The notes under the pieces: generated by a model
Seen by the model: the letters and a program-made list of their open reading frames with translations, nothing else
What the model was told of the DNA's origin: nothing
Databases searched by the model: none
Translations under genes and position numbers: made by a program
Shown here: positions 9,109 to 18,349 of the stretch, in pieces
Numbering within the stretch: position 1 is the first letter of the stretch
Layout: every line of letters begins with the position of its first letter
From: Pseudomonas sp. LRP2-20
GTDB lineage: Bacteria; Pseudomonadota; Gammaproteobacteria; Pseudomonadales; Pseudomonadaceae
Reading direction: 5' to 3'
Assembly (NCBI RefSeq): GCF_024349685.1
Contig: NZ_AP025944.1
Span: forward strand, 5,597,001-5,661,000
DNA: 64,000 nucleotides

Positions 9109-9405
9109 TCAGGCGTAGGTGTCGATGAACCGCCCGAGCATTTCGTCGGACGCCTTGGCTACCTTTGCACCGAGTTCGACCTCGGTCTTGCCCAGGGCCA
9201 ATTGCACGGTGCTGGTTGCCAGGTCCATCTGCTGGCTGCGATCGACCCCACGCAGGCGCTCGGCCTGGAAGTCGCTGGACTGGCTGGTGGCGGCGCGCTC
9301 GACCGAGGCGTTGGCGATCTGGCCAGCGGCCTGATCGACACGGTTCTGGCCGTTGTAGATGGCGTTGAGGCCCGCGTAGTACGCGGTGCTGCCGGTGATT
9401 TCCAT
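9109..9405 (-). CDS. Small conserved hypothetical protein with flagellar-rod-like ends
   Basis: A 98-residue soluble protein with a GGAG ribosome site six bases before the ATG. The N-terminal half (AYYAGLNAIYNGQNRVDQ then AAGQIANASV) resembles the N-terminal helix of flagellar rod/hook proteins, where an amphipathic helix ends in NxANxxT. The C-terminal half (DLATSTVQLALGKTEVELGA) resembles their C-terminal helix. The middle domain of rod proteins is missing. There is no signal peptide and no flagellar gene nearby. It follows the biotin operon on the same strand after a 124-bp gap; a gene of this size sits at the same place in other Pseudomonas. Function unknown; the rod resemblance is my inference. 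Confidence 0.75.
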   Translation of the reverse strand: MEITGSTAYYAGLNAIYNGQNRVDQAAGQIANASVERAATSQSSDFQAERLRGVDRSQQMDLATSTVQLALGKTEVELGAKVAKASDEMLGRFIDTYA

Positions 9406-9529
9406 GTCAGAACTCCAATGACGCTGGATATGAACAGGGCCAATTAAAGCAGGCCCGGCACGAAAAGGCCCGTTTAAATCCCTAATGGCCCCGTGCTACC
9501 TGATAGGCCACGGGCATACCTGCAAAGGC

Positions 9530-10210
9530 TCAATCCAGCAGGTCGAGCTGCAGGTGCTCCGCCACTGCATCCGCGGTAGCCAGCTTGAGCTTCGGCACCC
9601 GCCCCAGGCAAGGCGCTGGCAAGCGCTCTGCCAGGCTGGCCAGGTTTTCTTCCAGGCGCGAAGTCCGCGGTTCGATGATATTCGCCACCCAGCCGGCCAG
9701 CTGCAGCCCGTCCCGGGCAATCGCCTCGGCACTGAGCAAGGCATGGTTGATGCAGCCCAGGCGCACCCCGACCACCAGGATCACCGGCAGCTTGAGGGCG
9801 ATAGCCAGGTCCGACAGGTTGGCGTGGTTGGACAGTGGCACTCGCCAACCACCCGCACCTTCGACCAGGGTGAAGTCTGCCCCCTGGTCCAGCACATGGC
9901 GCATGGCCTTGGCCAACACGGCAACTTCCAGCGCAACGCCCGCCTCCCGGGCCGCCACGTGCGGCGCAATGGCCGGTTCGAAGGCAAACGGGTTGACCTC
10001 TTCGTAAGCGAGTTTGACCGAGCTTTCGTCGATCAGCGCCTGGGCATCGCTGTTGCGCAGGCCCTTGGGCGTCAGGGTGCAACCCGAAGCCACCGGCTTC
10101 GCGCCAAGGGTACTCAGCCCTTGCAAGCGCGCCGCATGCAGCAGCCCGGCGGCGATGGTGGTCTTGCCGACATCAGTGTCGGTACCGGCGATGAAATAGG
10201 CCTGGCTCAT
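9530..10210 (-). CDS. bioD: Dethiobiotin synthetase
   Basis: A 226-residue ATP-dependent carboxylase closing the ureido ring: 7,8-diaminopelargonate + CO2 + ATP to dethiobiotin, the penultimate step of biotin synthesis. The P-loop GTDTDVGKT is at residues 9-17 and the second signature VEGAGGWRVPLS is present. The start MSQAYFIAGTDTD at 10210 is preferred over an ATG 13 codons upstream because it fits the family and sits 10 bases after bioC. It is the last gene of bioB-F-H-C-D. Confidence 0.97.
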   Translation of the reverse strand: MSQAYFIAGTDTDVGKTTIAAGLLHAARLQGLSTLGAKPVASGCTLTPKGLRNSDAQALIDESSVKLAYEEVNPFAFEPAIAPHVAAREAGVALEVAVLAKAMRHVLDQGADFTLVEGAGGWRVPLSNHANLSDLAIALKLPVILVVGVRLGCINHALLSAEAIARDGLQLAGWVANIIEPRTSRLEENLASLAERLPAPCLGRVPKLKLATADAVAEHLQLDLLD

Positions 10211-10220
10211 CTCGCTCCTC

Positions 10221-11039
10221 TCATGCCTGTGGCTTGCGCAACACACCATAGACCACCTGATAGGTGGCAGGCAGCCCCTGGGGCTGGCGAAACGCTTCGT
10301 AGGCCTGCAACAAGCCTTGCATGCGTGCCCGACCGGTCAGGCCAGAGGGCCGCCCGGGGTTGAGGTTGTGGGCACCCAGGGCCTTGAGTTCATGGGTCAG
10401 GCTACGCACATCGGGGTAGTGCAGCACATGGGGCTGGCGCTGCAGGCTGAGCTGTTCGAGCCCACTGGCAGCACACAGGCGCTGGTAGTCTTCGAACCTG
10501 CGGAAGCGATTGACATGCACCATGCCATCCACCGCCTGCCAGCTGGCGCGCAACTCATCGAGGGTACCGACGCACAGGCTGCTGAAGGCCAGCACGCCAC
10601 CCGGGCGCAGTACGCGCCGGGCTTCGGACAGCACACTGGCGAACTGACCACACCACTGCACCGCCAGGCTGGTGAACACCAGGTCGACACAGGCATCGCC
10701 CAGCGGCAGACGCTCGGCATCACCGGCCACATGGTAGTGCGCCCCGCCGCGCTCGCCACGGGCATGGCGCAACATGCCTTCGGCAATATCCACGGCCACA
10801 CCGGTAGCCTGTTCGAAGCGTTCGCCGAGTACCCGGCTGAAATGCCCGGTGCCACTGCCAAGGTCCAGCCAGCGTGTCGGCGCCAGGTCATCCGGCAACT
10901 GCTCCAGCAAGCTCACGCCTACTGCGCGCTGCAGTGCCGCGACGCTGTCGTAGCTGGCCGCCGCACGGGAGAACGAGGCGGCTACCTGGCGCTTGTCCGG
11001 CAACGCGCCGGGCAGGGTTGGACGGGAAAGGTCAGTCAT
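10221..11039 (-). CDS. bioC: Malonyl-ACP O-methyltransferase
   Basis: A 272-residue SAM-dependent methyltransferase that methylates the free carboxyl of malonyl-ACP so that fatty-acid synthase can build the pimeloyl chain. The SAM-binding motif [15 protein letters not shown] and the following acidic region [11 protein letters not shown] are clear, as is [11 protein letters not shown]. The ATG at 11039 ([11 protein letters not shown]) overlaps the end of bioH by 8 bases, implying translational coupling; the longer frame upstream is only bioH in another frame. Confidence 0.96.
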   Translation of the reverse strand: MTDLSRPTLPGALPDKRQVAASFSRAAASYDSVAALQRAVGVSLLEQLPDDLAPTRWLDLGSGTGHFSRVLGERFEQATGVAVDIAEGMLRHARGERGGAHYHVAGDAERLPLGDACVDLVFTSLAVQWCGQFASVLSEARRVLRPGGVLAFSSLCVGTLDELRASWQAVDGMVHVNRFRRFEDYQRLCAASGLEQLSLQRQPHVLHYPDVRSLTHELKALGAHNLNPGRPSGLTGRARMQGLLQAYEAFRQPQGLPATYQVVYGVLRKPQA

Positions 11040-11763
11040 CGCCACTCTCATGCAGGAAACTCTTGATGCCCGCCGCCAGCTCCTGCGGATATTCCAGCAG
11101 GAAGGCGTGGGAACTGTCTTCGACCAGGCCGACTTCCACATCGGGCAGCAGCTCGCTCAGCGCCTTGGCCGCCTCCGCCGGCACCAGCGCATCGCTGCCG
11201 GCGAACAGGTGCAACTGCGGGCCGCCATAGGCCTGCAGGGCCTCACGGGTATCGAGCCGCGCCAGCACTTCAAGGCCGCTGGCCAGGTACAGCGGATCGG
11301 TGTCGGGCACACCGACACCCAGCTGACGCAGCAACGTGCGCGGTTGCAGGGCGCCATCGCTACACAGTGTGCGGAAACGCTTGAGGGTCACCGAGGTGTG
11401 GCTGCGGCAACCGTCAAGGAAGGTGCCGAAGGTGTCGTTAGCCATGCCGTGTGGCCAGTCGGCGCGGGCCACGAAACTGGGGTTGCTGGCCAGGGTCAGC
11501 AAGCCGCAGCAATGATCGCCGCGCTTGCGCGCCAGCTCGCTGGCGAGCATGCCGCCAAACGACCAGCCGCCCAGCCAGGTATCGCTGGGCAATTTGCGGT
11601 CAAGGTAGTCCACCCAGGCCTGCACATCGGCATCGGCCAGTTCCGGCAGCGGCGCCAGTTCGACCTGCAGGCGCGCATCCTGGGCCCGCAGGCTGGCGGC
11701 GAGGGGCTCGAGGGCGGCGGTCCCCAACCCCCAGCCAGGAAGAAGAATCAAACGGTTACGCAT
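11032..11763 (-). CDS. bioH: Pimeloyl-ACP methyl ester carboxylesterase
   Basis: A 243-residue alpha/beta hydrolase that removes the methyl group from pimeloyl-ACP methyl ester, ending chain growth. The oxyanion-hole segment LLPGWG is near residue 10. The nucleophile elbow GWSFGG holds Ser68, the acid DALVPAEAA follows later and the His is in [12 protein letters not shown]. The start at [12 protein letters not shown] overlaps the end of bioF by 8 bases. That bioH sits inside the bio operon, rather than alone as in E. coli, is normal for Pseudomonas. Confidence 0.95.
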   Translation of the reverse strand: MRNRLILLPGWGLGTAALEPLAASLRAQDARLQVELAPLPELADADVQAWVDYLDRKLPSDTWLGGWSFGGMLASELARKRGDHCCGLLTLASNPSFVARADWPHGMANDTFGTFLDGCRSHTSVTLKRFRTLCSDGALQPRTLLRQLGVGVPDTDPLYLASGLEVLARLDTREALQAYGGPQLHLFAGSDALVPAEAAKALSELLPDVEVGLVEDSSHAFLLEYPQELAAGIKSFLHESGDD

Positions 11764-12928
11764 CGGCGGCCTCCAGCTGTGGATAACACTCGGCCAATGC
11801 ATTCAACAATAGCTGCACCTGCGCCTCGCTGTGCGCCGCGCTCAGGGTGACCCGCAGGCGGGCACTGCCGGCAGGCACGGTGGGCGGGCGGATGGCGGTC
11901 ACCAGCAGGCCACGGTCGCGCAGCATGCGTGACAGCTTGAGGGCCTGGGCACTGTCGCCGATCAGGATCGGCTGGATCGGCGTCGGGCTGTCCATCAGCT
12001 GCAAGCCGATTTGCTCGGCCCCCTCACGGAACTGGCGAACCAGCGCGGCCAGGTGCTCGCGGCGCCAGGTTTCGCGGCGCAGCAGCTCCAGGCTCTTGAG
12101 CGTGGCGCAGGCCAGCGCCGGGGGCTGGCTGGTGGTGTAGATGTATGGCCGGGCGAACTGCACCAGTGCGTCTATCAGCTCTTCACTGCCGGCGACGAAT
12201 GCACCGGCGGTGCCACAGGCCTTGCCCAAGGTGCCGATCAGCACCGGCACATCGTCGATACCCAGACCGAAGTGCTCGACGATGCCGCCACCTTGATTGC
12301 CCAAGGTGCCCAGACCATGGGCGTCGTCGACCATCAGCCAGGCACCCCGTGCGCGGGCGACGCTGGCCAGCGCGGGCAGATCGGCGAGGTCGCCATCCAT
12401 GCTGAACACGCCGTCAGTCACCACCAGCGTGTTGCCGGTGGCCTTGCCCAGGCGATTGGCCAGGCTGGCAGCGTCGTTGTGCAGGTAGCGGCTGAAACGG
12501 GCACCGCTGAGCAACCCGCCATCGAGCAGCGACGCGTGGTTGAGGCGGTCCTGCAACACGGTGTCGCCCTGCCCCACCAGTGCGGTGATGGCGCCAAGGT
12601 TGGCCATGTAGCCTGTGGAAAACAGCAGCGCGCGCGGGCGGCCGGTCAGTTCGGCCAGTGCCTCTTCGACGGCATGATGCGGCGCGCTGTGGCCGATCAC
12701 CAGGTGCGAGGCACCGCCACCGACCCCCCAGCGTTCGGCGCCAGCCTGCCAGGCGGCGATCACTTCAGGGTGGTTGGCCAGCCCCAGGTAGTCGTTGCTG
12801 CAGAAGGCCAGCAAGCGCTGGCCATCGACCACTACCTCAGGCCCCTGCGGGCTTTCCAGCAATGGCCGCTGCCGATACAGGTCTGCGGCTCGCCGTTCGG
12901 CCAGGCGCGCCGCCAGGTCGAAGGCCAT
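11756..12928 (-). CDS. bioF: 8-amino-7-oxononanoate synthase
   Basis: A 390-residue PLP enzyme condensing pimeloyl-ACP (or CoA) with L-alanine to 8-amino-7-oxononanoate. The PLP lysine is Lys236 in GTLGKACG, the same number as in E. coli Bio[19 protein letters not shown] and the cofactor-binding [10 protein letters not shown] are also present. The start [13 protein letters not shown] at 12928 is one base from the bioB stop (TGAgATG); an apparent 30-codon N-terminal extension is bioB coding sequence in another frame. Confidence 0.97.
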   Translation of the reverse strand: MAFDLAARLAERRAADLYRQRPLLESPQGPEVVVDGQRLLAFCSNDYLGLANHPEVIAAWQAGAERWGVGGGASHLVIGHSAPHHAVEEALAELTGRPRALLFSTGYMANLGAITALVGQGDTVLQDRLNHASLLDGGLLSGARFSRYLHNDAASLANRLGKATGNTLVVTDGVFSMDGDLADLPALASVARARGAWLMVDDAHGLGTLGNQGGGIVEHFGLGIDDVPVLIGTLGKACGTAGAFVAGSEELIDALVQFARPYIYTTSQPPALACATLKSLELLRRETWRREHLAALVRQFREGAEQIGLQLMDSPTPIQPILIGDSAQALKLSRMLRDRGLLVTAIRPPTVPAGSARLRVTLSAAHSEAQVQLLLNALAECYPQLEAADA

Positions 12929-12929
12929 C

Positions 12930-13988
12930 TCAGGCCGACGCGGCGTCGTAGAACAGCTCGCTGCTGCGTTGCTCGACCAGGGCCTGCTCGATGGCCGCCT
13001 GATGCACTTCGTCGGCATGCTCTTCGCGCACTTCAGGCTTGATGCCCAAGCGGGCGAACAGCTGCATGTCCTTGTCGGCCTGCGGGTTGGCGGTGGTCAG
13101 CAGTTTCTCGCCGTAGAAGATCGAGTTGGCGCCGGCCATGAAGGCCAATGCCTGCATCTGCTCGTTCATCTGCTCGCGGCCGGCGGACAGGCGTACGTGC
13201 GACTTGGGCATGAGGATACGGGCGACCGCCAGCATGCGGATGAAGTCGAACGGGTCGACGTCTTCTTCCTCGGCCAACGGGGTGCCGGCAACCTTGACCA
13301 GCATGTTGATCGGTACCGACTCCGGGTGCTCGGGCAGGTTGGCCAGCTGGATCAACAGGCCAGCGCGGTCGTCCAGCGACTCGCCCATGCCAAGGATACC
13401 GCCGGAGCAGATCTTCATCCCGGCATCACGCACGTAGGCCAGGGTCTGCAGGCGCTCGCTGTAGGTACGGGTGGTGATGATGCTGCCGTAGAACTCCGGC
13501 GAGGTGTCGAGGTTGTGGTTGTAGTAGTCCAGGCCAGCCTGGGCCAGGGCCACGGTCTGCTCCTGGTCGAGCTTGCCGAGGGTCATGCAGGTTTCCAGGC
13601 CCATGGCCTTCACACCTTTGACCATCTCCAGCACGTAGGGCATGTCCTTGGCCGAAGGGTGCTTCCAGGCCGCACCCATGCAAAAGCGGGTGGAGCCGAT
13701 GGCTTTGGCGCGCGCGGCCTCTTCCAGCACCTTCTGCACTTCCATCAGTTTCTGTTTTTCCAGCCCGGTGTTGTAGTGACCGGACTGCGGACAATATTTG
13801 CAATCTTCGGGGCAGGCGCCGGTCTTGATCGACAGCAGCGTCGAAACCTGTACGCGGTTTGGGTCGAAGTGCGCGCGGTGCACAGTCTGCGCCTGGAACA
13901 GCAGGTCATTGAAAGGCTGCTGGAACAGTGCCTTGACCTCAGGCAGGGACCAGTCGTGACGTGTTGTTGCAGTTGTGCTGGCGCTCAT
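12930..13988 (-). CDS. bioB: Biotin synthase
   Basis: A 352-residue radical-SAM enzyme inserting sulfur into dethiobiotin. The 4Fe-4S cluster motif CPEDCKYC has its cysteines at 59, 63 and 66. Further motifs are [10 protein letters not shown] and the C-terminal [14 protein letters not shown]. It is the first gene of the biotin operon and divergent from comF, with 89 bases between start codons. A BirA-like palindrome lies 95-127 bases upstream. The last gene bioA is not in the cluster, as usual in Pseudomonas. Confidence 0.98.
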   Translation of the reverse strand: MSASTTATTRHDWSLPEVKALFQQPFNDLLFQAQTVHRAHFDPNRVQVSTLLSIKTGACPEDCKYCPQSGHYNTGLEKQKLMEVQKVLEEAARAKAIGSTRFCMGAAWKHPSAKDMPYVLEMVKGVKAMGLETCMTLGKLDQEQTVALAQAGLDYYNHNLDTSPEFYGSIITTRTYSERLQTLAYVRDAGMKICSGGILGMGESLDDRAGLLIQLANLPEHPESVPINMLVKVAGTPLAEEEDVDPFDFIRMLAVARILMPKSHVRLSAGREQMNEQMQALAFMAGANSIFYGEKLLTTANPQADKDMQLFARLGIKPEVREEHADEVHQAAIEQALVEQRSSELFYDAASA

Positions 13989-14077
13989 CGGCGTTTCCTT
14001 GTTTAGGCTGTTACTGGCGCCGAGGCAGAACTGCCCGCCAGCGCATCACGGATAGCTCGCATAGTCATGGAAGGCCT

Positions 14078-14815
14078 ATGAACTGTCAACCTTGGTTAAA
14101 AGCACTGGTTTACAAGTGTATAAATATTAACCACGCCTGTTTGCTATGCAGCGACGCCGCCGAACAACGCTACCCGTTGTGTGCCGCCTGCGAGCAGGAA
14201 CTGCCCTGGCTCGATGAGTATTGCCTGCGCTGCGCGCTGCCTTTGCCGATGGCCGGCCTGATCTGCGCCCAGTGCAGCCGCCGCCCGCCAGCGTTCGATC
14301 AGGTGATTGCGCCTTGGCACTATGGGTTTCCGCTGGACACGCTGATCAGTCGCTTCAAGCACAATAGCCAATGGCCGTTGGGTCGGCTGATGGCCGAAAT
14401 GCTGTGCCTGAACCTGCGCCACCGCTTTCAGGAAGGCCTGCCCACACCAGACCTGCTGTTGCCTGTACCGCTGGCGCGGCGTCGACTGCGCCAGCGGGGC
14501 TTCAACCAGGCCGGCATGCTCGGGCGCTGGTTGTCGAAAGCACTGGCTATCGAATGCGATGAGCGGTTGTTGCTGCGAACACGCGAAACACCGGCCCAAC
14601 AACGCCTGGATGCCCGGGGACGCCAGCGCAATCTGCGCCAGGCGTTCGCGCTTGCCAGCGAGGCATCGCTCAAGGGCAGGCACGTCGCCGTGATCGATGA
14701 CGTGCTGACCACCGGGGCCACCGCGCAGGCTATCGCGCAATTGCTGCGTCACGCCGGTGCACGCAGGATCGATGTGTATTGCCTGGCACGCACGGCAAAA
14801 CCGGGGCAAGCTTGA
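14078..14815 (+). CDS. comF: ComF-family phosphoribosyltransferase-like protein
   Basis: A 245-residue protein of the ComF/GntX family. An N-terminal double zinc-finger region shows CLLC (residues 22-25), CAAC, CLRC and CAQC pairs. The C-terminal type I phosphoribosyltransferase fold has the PRPP loop VAVIDDVLTTGATA. The family is linked to DNA uptake in some bacteria, but in Pseudomonas its role is unclear. The ATG at 14078 is the only good start: an upstream in-frame ATG lies inside bioB. The first dozen codons contain the probable BirA operator of the divergent bioB, which is unusual. Confidence 0.93.
   Translation: MNCQPWLKALVYKCININHACLLCSDAAEQRYPLCAACEQELPWLDEYCLRCALPLPMAGLICAQCSRRPPAFDQVIAPWHYGFPLDTLISRFKHNSQWPLGRLMAEMLCLNLRHRFQEGLPTPDLLLPVPLARRRLRQRGFNQAGMLGRWLSKALAIECDERLLLRTRETPAQQRLDARGRQRNLRQAFALASEASLKGRHVAVIDDVLTTGATAQAIAQLLRHAGARRIDVYCLARTAKPGQA
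14083..14115. promoter_or_regulatory. Putative BirA (biotin repressor) operator
   Basis: The half-sites CTGTCAACC (14083-14091) and GGTTTACAA (14107-14115) are separated by 15 bases. The BirA consensus as I know it is TTGTAAACC-N14/15-GGTTTACAA: the right half matches fully and the left at 7 of 9 positions. It is placed 95-127 bases upstream of bioB, next to AT-rich DNA (14117-14130) suitable for the bio promoter, and lies within the first codons of comF. Confidence 0.75.
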
Positions 14816-14841
14816 CGAGTCAGTTTCAGATAGGCGCCACC

Positions 14842-15606
14842 ATGTCCCTGCCCGCTCTCCTCACCCAGCACATCGCCCGTCGCCCGCAGCGTATCGCCCT
14901 GCTCCAGCACATTGCCGAACAGGGTTCGATCACCCGCGCGGCCAAGGCTGCCGGCATCAGCTACAAGGCGGCCTGGGATGCAATCGATGAACTCAACAAC
15001 CTGGCCAGCCAGCCCTTGGTCGAACGCAGCACGGGCGGGCGTGGCGGTGGTGGCGCAAGGCTTTCGGTAGAGGGTGAGCGCGTGCTGCGCCTGTACCAGA
15101 AACTGCAGGTACTGCAGGCGCAGATTCTCGAAGCGGCGGAAGAGTCCAGCGACCTCGACCTGCTGGGCCGCCTGATGTTGCGCACCAGTGCGCGCAATCA
15201 GTTGCAGGGGCAGGTCAGCGGGCTGCGCCGGGAGGGCCGACATGATCGGGTCAGCCTGGCCTTGGGTGGCGGGCTGGAGATCGACGCATTGATCACCCAT
15301 GACAGCACGGCGCGACTGGAGCTGACACTGGGGAGCACGGTGATGGCGCTGCTCAAAGCCGGGTGGGTGCAGTTGCTGGCGGCGGATGATGAGGCCGAGG
15401 CAGGCAGCAATGTGCTGAACGCCACCGTCGAAGAGGTGCTGGCAGATCCACAGGGCGACAGCGAGGTACGCTTGGCGCTGGGCAACGGGCAGACATTGTG
15501 TGCGATTGCCGAGGCGGGTTGGTTGGATGAACGGTCGGTCAAGCAAGCAAGCAAGGTCCGTGTGCAGTTTCATCCTTCCTATGTGCTGCTCGGAGTACCC
15601 GTTTAA
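14842..15606 (+). CDS. modE: Molybdate-responsive regulator ModE
   Basis: A 254-residue regulator with an N-terminal LysR-like winged helix (about 10-110, helix-turn-helix around ITRAAKAAGISYKAAWDAID) and two C-terminal TOBE/Mop modules (about 125-190 and 195-254) expected to bind molybdate or tungstate. It normally represses modABC and tunes molybdoenzyme genes; none is adjacent here. The start at MSLPALLTQHIARRPQ is 27 bases after comF; the 21 codons before it do not look like protein. Confidence 0.93.
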   Translation: MSLPALLTQHIARRPQRIALLQHIAEQGSITRAAKAAGISYKAAWDAIDELNNLASQPLVERSTGGRGGGGARLSVEGERVLRLYQKLQVLQAQILEAAEESSDLDLLGRLMLRTSARNQLQGQVSGLRREGRHDRVSLALGGGLEIDALITHDSTARLELTLGSTVMALLKAGWVQLLAADDEAEAGSNVLNATVEEVLADPQGDSEVRLALGNGQTLCAIAEAGWLDERSVKQASKVRVQFHPSYVLLGVPV

Positions 15607-15665
15607 CCTGTGCCGGCCATGGAATGGGTTACCATGCCGACATGTCGCCCATCCCCGGAGCCCCC

Positions 15666-16640
15666 ATGTCCCACCCCTTCGACTCCCTCACCCCAGACCT
15701 GGTCCTGGACGCCGTGGAAAGCCTGGGCTTTCTCAGCGATGCCCGGGTCCTGGCGCTGAACAGCTACGAGAACCGCGTCTATCAGGTGGGCATCGAAGAT
15801 TCGCAACCGGTGATCGCCAAGTTTTATCGCCCTGGCCGCTGGAGCGATGCGGCGATTCTCGAAGAGCACCAGTTCACCGCCGAACTCGCCGATTGCGAAG
15901 TGCCCGTGGTCGCGCCGTTGCAACATGGCGGCCAGACCCTGTTCGAACACAAGGGCTTCCGCTTCACCCTGTTCCCGCGCCGTGGCGGCCACGCGCCGGA
16001 GCCCGGCAACCTTGATCAACTCTACCGCCTCGGCCAGCTGCTCGGCCGCCTGCATGCCGTGGGGGCCGCGCGGCCGTTCGAACATCGTGAAGCACTGGCT
16101 GTGGACAACTTCGGCCACGCCTCGCTGAACACCCTGCTCGACGGTGGCTTCGTCCCCAAGGACCTGCTGCCCGCCTTCGAGTCCGTGGCCCGCCACCTGC
16201 TTGAGCGGGTCGAGGATGCCTTCGCCCGCACCCCGCATCAGGTTATCCGCCTGCATGGCGACCTACACCCGGGCAACCTGATGCACCGCGACGAGGTGTA
16301 TCACGTGGTCGACCTCGATGACTGCCGCATGGGCCCGGCCGTGCAGGACCTGTGGATGATGCTCGCTGGCAGCCGCGAGGAACGCCTGGGGCAACTGGCC
16401 GAACTGGTCGACGGCTACAACGAGTTCCACGACTTCGACCCCCGCGAGCTGGCCCTCATCGAGCCGTTGCGCGCCCTGCGCCAGCTGCATTACAGCGCCT
16501 GGCTGGCGCGGCGCTGGGACGACCCGGCATTCCCGCCGAGCTTCCCGTGGTTCGGTCAGCCGCGTTACTGGGGTGACCAGATCCTCGCCTTGCGCGAACA
16601 ACTGGCAGCGCTGGATGAACAACCACTGAAATTGTTCTAG
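15666..16640 (+). CDS. srkA: Stress response kinase A (YihE/RdoA-like)
   Basis: A 324-residue Ser/Thr kinase of the choline-kinase-like fold, known in E. coli to counter stress-induced programmed death. The lysine strand VIAKFYRPGRW is near residue 50, the catalytic loop HGDLHPGN is at 197-204 and the metal-binding DLDDCRMGP follows. Length matches the family. The ATG at 15666 has a GGAG site; an earlier ATG 14 codons upstream is less likely. It stands alone between modE and rarD. Confidence 0.94.
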   Translation: MSHPFDSLTPDLVLDAVESLGFLSDARVLALNSYENRVYQVGIEDSQPVIAKFYRPGRWSDAAILEEHQFTAELADCEVPVVAPLQHGGQTLFEHKGFRFTLFPRRGGHAPEPGNLDQLYRLGQLLGRLHAVGAARPFEHREALAVDNFGHASLNTLLDGGFVPKDLLPAFESVARHLLERVEDAFARTPHQVIRLHGDLHPGNLMHRDEVYHVVDLDDCRMGPAVQDLWMMLAGSREERLGQLAELVDGYNEFHDFDPRELALIEPLRALRQLHYSAWLARRWDDPAFPPSFPWFGQPRYWGDQILALREQLAALDEQPLKLF

Positions 16641-16695
16641 AAGCAAGCGCGCCTCTGTCTACAATAGGCCTCGCTTTACTGAGCAAGGACTCTCC

Positions 16696-17583
16696 ATGCA
16701 CGCTGCAAACCCGCGCCGCGGGTACCTTCTGGGCCTTGGTGCCTACATCATCTGGGGCTTGTTCCCGCTCTACTTCAAAGCTATCCAGAGCGTTCCGGCG
16801 GTGGAGATCATCGTCCACCGGGTGCTCTGGTCGGCGTTGTTCGGTTCACTGTTGCTGCTGGTGTGGAAACACCCCGGCTGGTGGCGCGAGCTGCGTGAAA
16901 ACCCGCGTCGGCTGGCGATCCTGGCCCTGAGCGGTACGCTGATCGCCGGCAACTGGCTGACCTATGTCTGGGCGGTGAACAACGGGCGCATGCTCGAAGC
17001 CAGCCTGGGCTACTACATCAACCCATTGATCAATGTGCTGCTGGGCATGCTGCTGCTTGGCGAGCGCCTGCGCCGCCTGCAGTGGCTGGCTGTGGCCATG
17101 GCGGCGATAGGCGTCGCCCAGCAGGTATGGCAGGTGGGCAGCCTGCCGTGGGTGTCGCTGGCACTGGCCCTGAGCTTCGGTTTCTATGGCCTTATCCGCA
17201 AACAGGCACCGGTAGCGGCGCTGCCCGGCCTGGTGGTGGAAACCTGGATGCTGGTGCCGCTGGCGTTGGGCTGGATGCTGCTGCATCCGGCGGCGATCAG
17301 CGCACAAGCTGACTTCTACAGCAGCAGCGAAGCGCTATGGCTGATCGCGGCGGGGCCGGTGACACTGGTGCCGCTGGTGTGCTTCAACGCGGCAGCACGC
17401 CACCTGCCCTACACCACCCTGGGCTTCCTGCAGTACCTGGCGCCGACCCTGGTGCTGCTGCAGGCGGTGCTGCTGTTCGATGAGCACCTGTCGTCGAGCA
17501 GCTTGATGGCGTTCCTGTTCATCTGGGCGGGGTTGGCGGTCTATAGCGTCGACGCCTGGCTGAATTTGCGCAAGCGCGCCTGA
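16696..17583 (+). CDS. rarD: RarD-type EamA/DMT transporter
   Basis: A 295-residue inner-membrane protein with about ten hydrophobic helices in two EamA halves. The RarD branch is recognisable from GAYIIWGLFPLYFKAI at the N-terminus and the VEIIVHRVLWS segment. RarD was named for chloramphenicol sensitivity; its natural substrate is unknown. It has an AAGGAC ribosome site and stands as a single gene 55 bases after srkA. Confidence 0.93.
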   Translation: MHAANPRRGYLLGLGAYIIWGLFPLYFKAIQSVPAVEIIVHRVLWSALFGSLLLLVWKHPGWWRELRENPRRLAILALSGTLIAGNWLTYVWAVNNGRMLEASLGYYINPLINVLLGMLLLGERLRRLQWLAVAMAAIGVAQQVWQVGSLPWVSLALALSFGFYGLIRKQAPVAALPGLVVETWMLVPLALGWMLLHPAAISAQADFYSSSEALWLIAAGPVTLVPLVCFNAAARHLPYTTLGFLQYLAPTLVLLQAVLLFDEHLSSSSLMAFLFIWAGLAVYSVDAWLNLRKRA

Positions 17584-17603
17584 TCAAAAAACGATCAAAA
17601 CCT

Positions 17604-17630
17604 TGCAGGCCACGTAGTTCGTGGCCTGCA
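17604..17630. terminator. Strong hairpin between rarD and the GcvR-like gene
   Basis: Perfect 11-bp stem TGCAGGCCACG/CGTGGCCTGCA with a TAGTT loop, 20 bases after the rarD stop. It lacks a clean T-run on the plus strand; on the minus strand it is followed by AAGGTTTTGATCGTTTTTT, so it may serve both convergent genes. Confidence 0.6.
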
Positions 17631-17646
17631 GCAACATCTCCAAAGG

Positions 17647-17768
17647 TTATCCACACCCTCGTCCCCGTGCTTTGTGCACAAGCAACTGATTTCTGTACGT
17701 TTTTTGCTCAAACCTCGGGAGGGCTTGCCGTACCTGGGCTAGCGAGGTGAACCCCCAGCTTATCCACA
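17647..17768 (+). promoter_or_regulatory. Two perfect DnaA boxes in direct orientation
   Basis: TTATCCACA at 17647-17655 and again at 17760-17768, 113 bp apart, both in the 247-bp gap between convergent genes. Each is the strongest E. coli-type DnaA box. No DUE-like AT-rich stretch or origin gene is near, so this is not an origin. Confidence 0.5.
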
Positions 17769-17830
17769 GGGCCGTCCCCGTGAAATCGGGATAACCGCTA
17801 GGGGCCGCTTCGCGTCCCGGCATTTCCAGA

Positions 17831-18349
17831 TCATTCCTCCGGCCGCAACTTCAACTCCACCATCAAATCGTCCGCCAGGCTTTCCAGCTTCTTCTGCAAT
17901 TGGTCCAGCGACAACGTCAAAGGCAACGCCAGTAAGGCATCGGCATGGAACAGTGGCTCACTGCTCATCGGCGCCGGCCGCACTTCGGTAGTGAAGCGCT
18001 CCAGGTTCACCCCCTGGTCCGCCAGCAAGCGGGTGATATCGCGCACGATGCCTGGGCGGTCGTTACCCACCAGCTCCATGGCAATAGGTTTCCAGGTGCA
18101 TGACGGTTCTATGCCGCTCTCGGCGATCAGCACGCGAATATCGTACTTCCCCAGCGCCTGCAGCGACTTCACCAGTTCGTCGTAGTTTTCCGCCGGCACC
18201 GCCACCCGCAGGATCCCGGCGAACTGCCCGGCCATCCGCGACATGCGGCTCTCCAGCCAGTTGCCGTTATGATCGGCGATGCATTGGGCAATGCGCTCGA
18301 CCTGCCCGGCTTTGTCCGGAGCAATCACGGTCAATACAAGATGATCCAC
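17831..18349 (-). CDS. GcvR-like protein with two ACT domains
   Basis: A 172-residue protein made of two ACT modules: residues 1-75 (MDHLVLTVIAPDKAGQVERI) and about 88-165 (MELVGNDRPGIVRDITRLLA). This is the architecture of GcvR, the glycine-responsive partner that restrains GcvA at the glycine cleavage operon in E. coli. It has no DNA-binding domain, so it would act by protein contact. It is divergent from glcB with 450 bases between. Assignment to GcvR rests on architecture and neighbourhood; other double-ACT regulators are possible. Confidence 0.85.
   Translation of the reverse strand: MDHLVLTVIAPDKAGQVERIAQCIADHNGNWLESRMSRMAGQFAGILRVAVPAENYDELVKSLQALGKYDIRVLIAESGIEPSCTWKPIAMELVGNDRPGIVRDITRLLADQGVNLERFTTEVRPAPMSSEPLFHADALLALPLTLSLDQLQKKLESLADDLMVELKLRPEE

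Noticed and set aside
10211..11141. Longer versions of bioC, bioH and bioF starting at upstream ATGs
   Set aside because: The added residues are the neighbouring bio genes read in another frame; family alignments and ribosome sites support the shorter starts.
17647..17768. Chromosome or plasmid origin
   Set aside because: Only two DnaA boxes, no AT-rich unwinding element, no dnaA, rep or par genes nearby.
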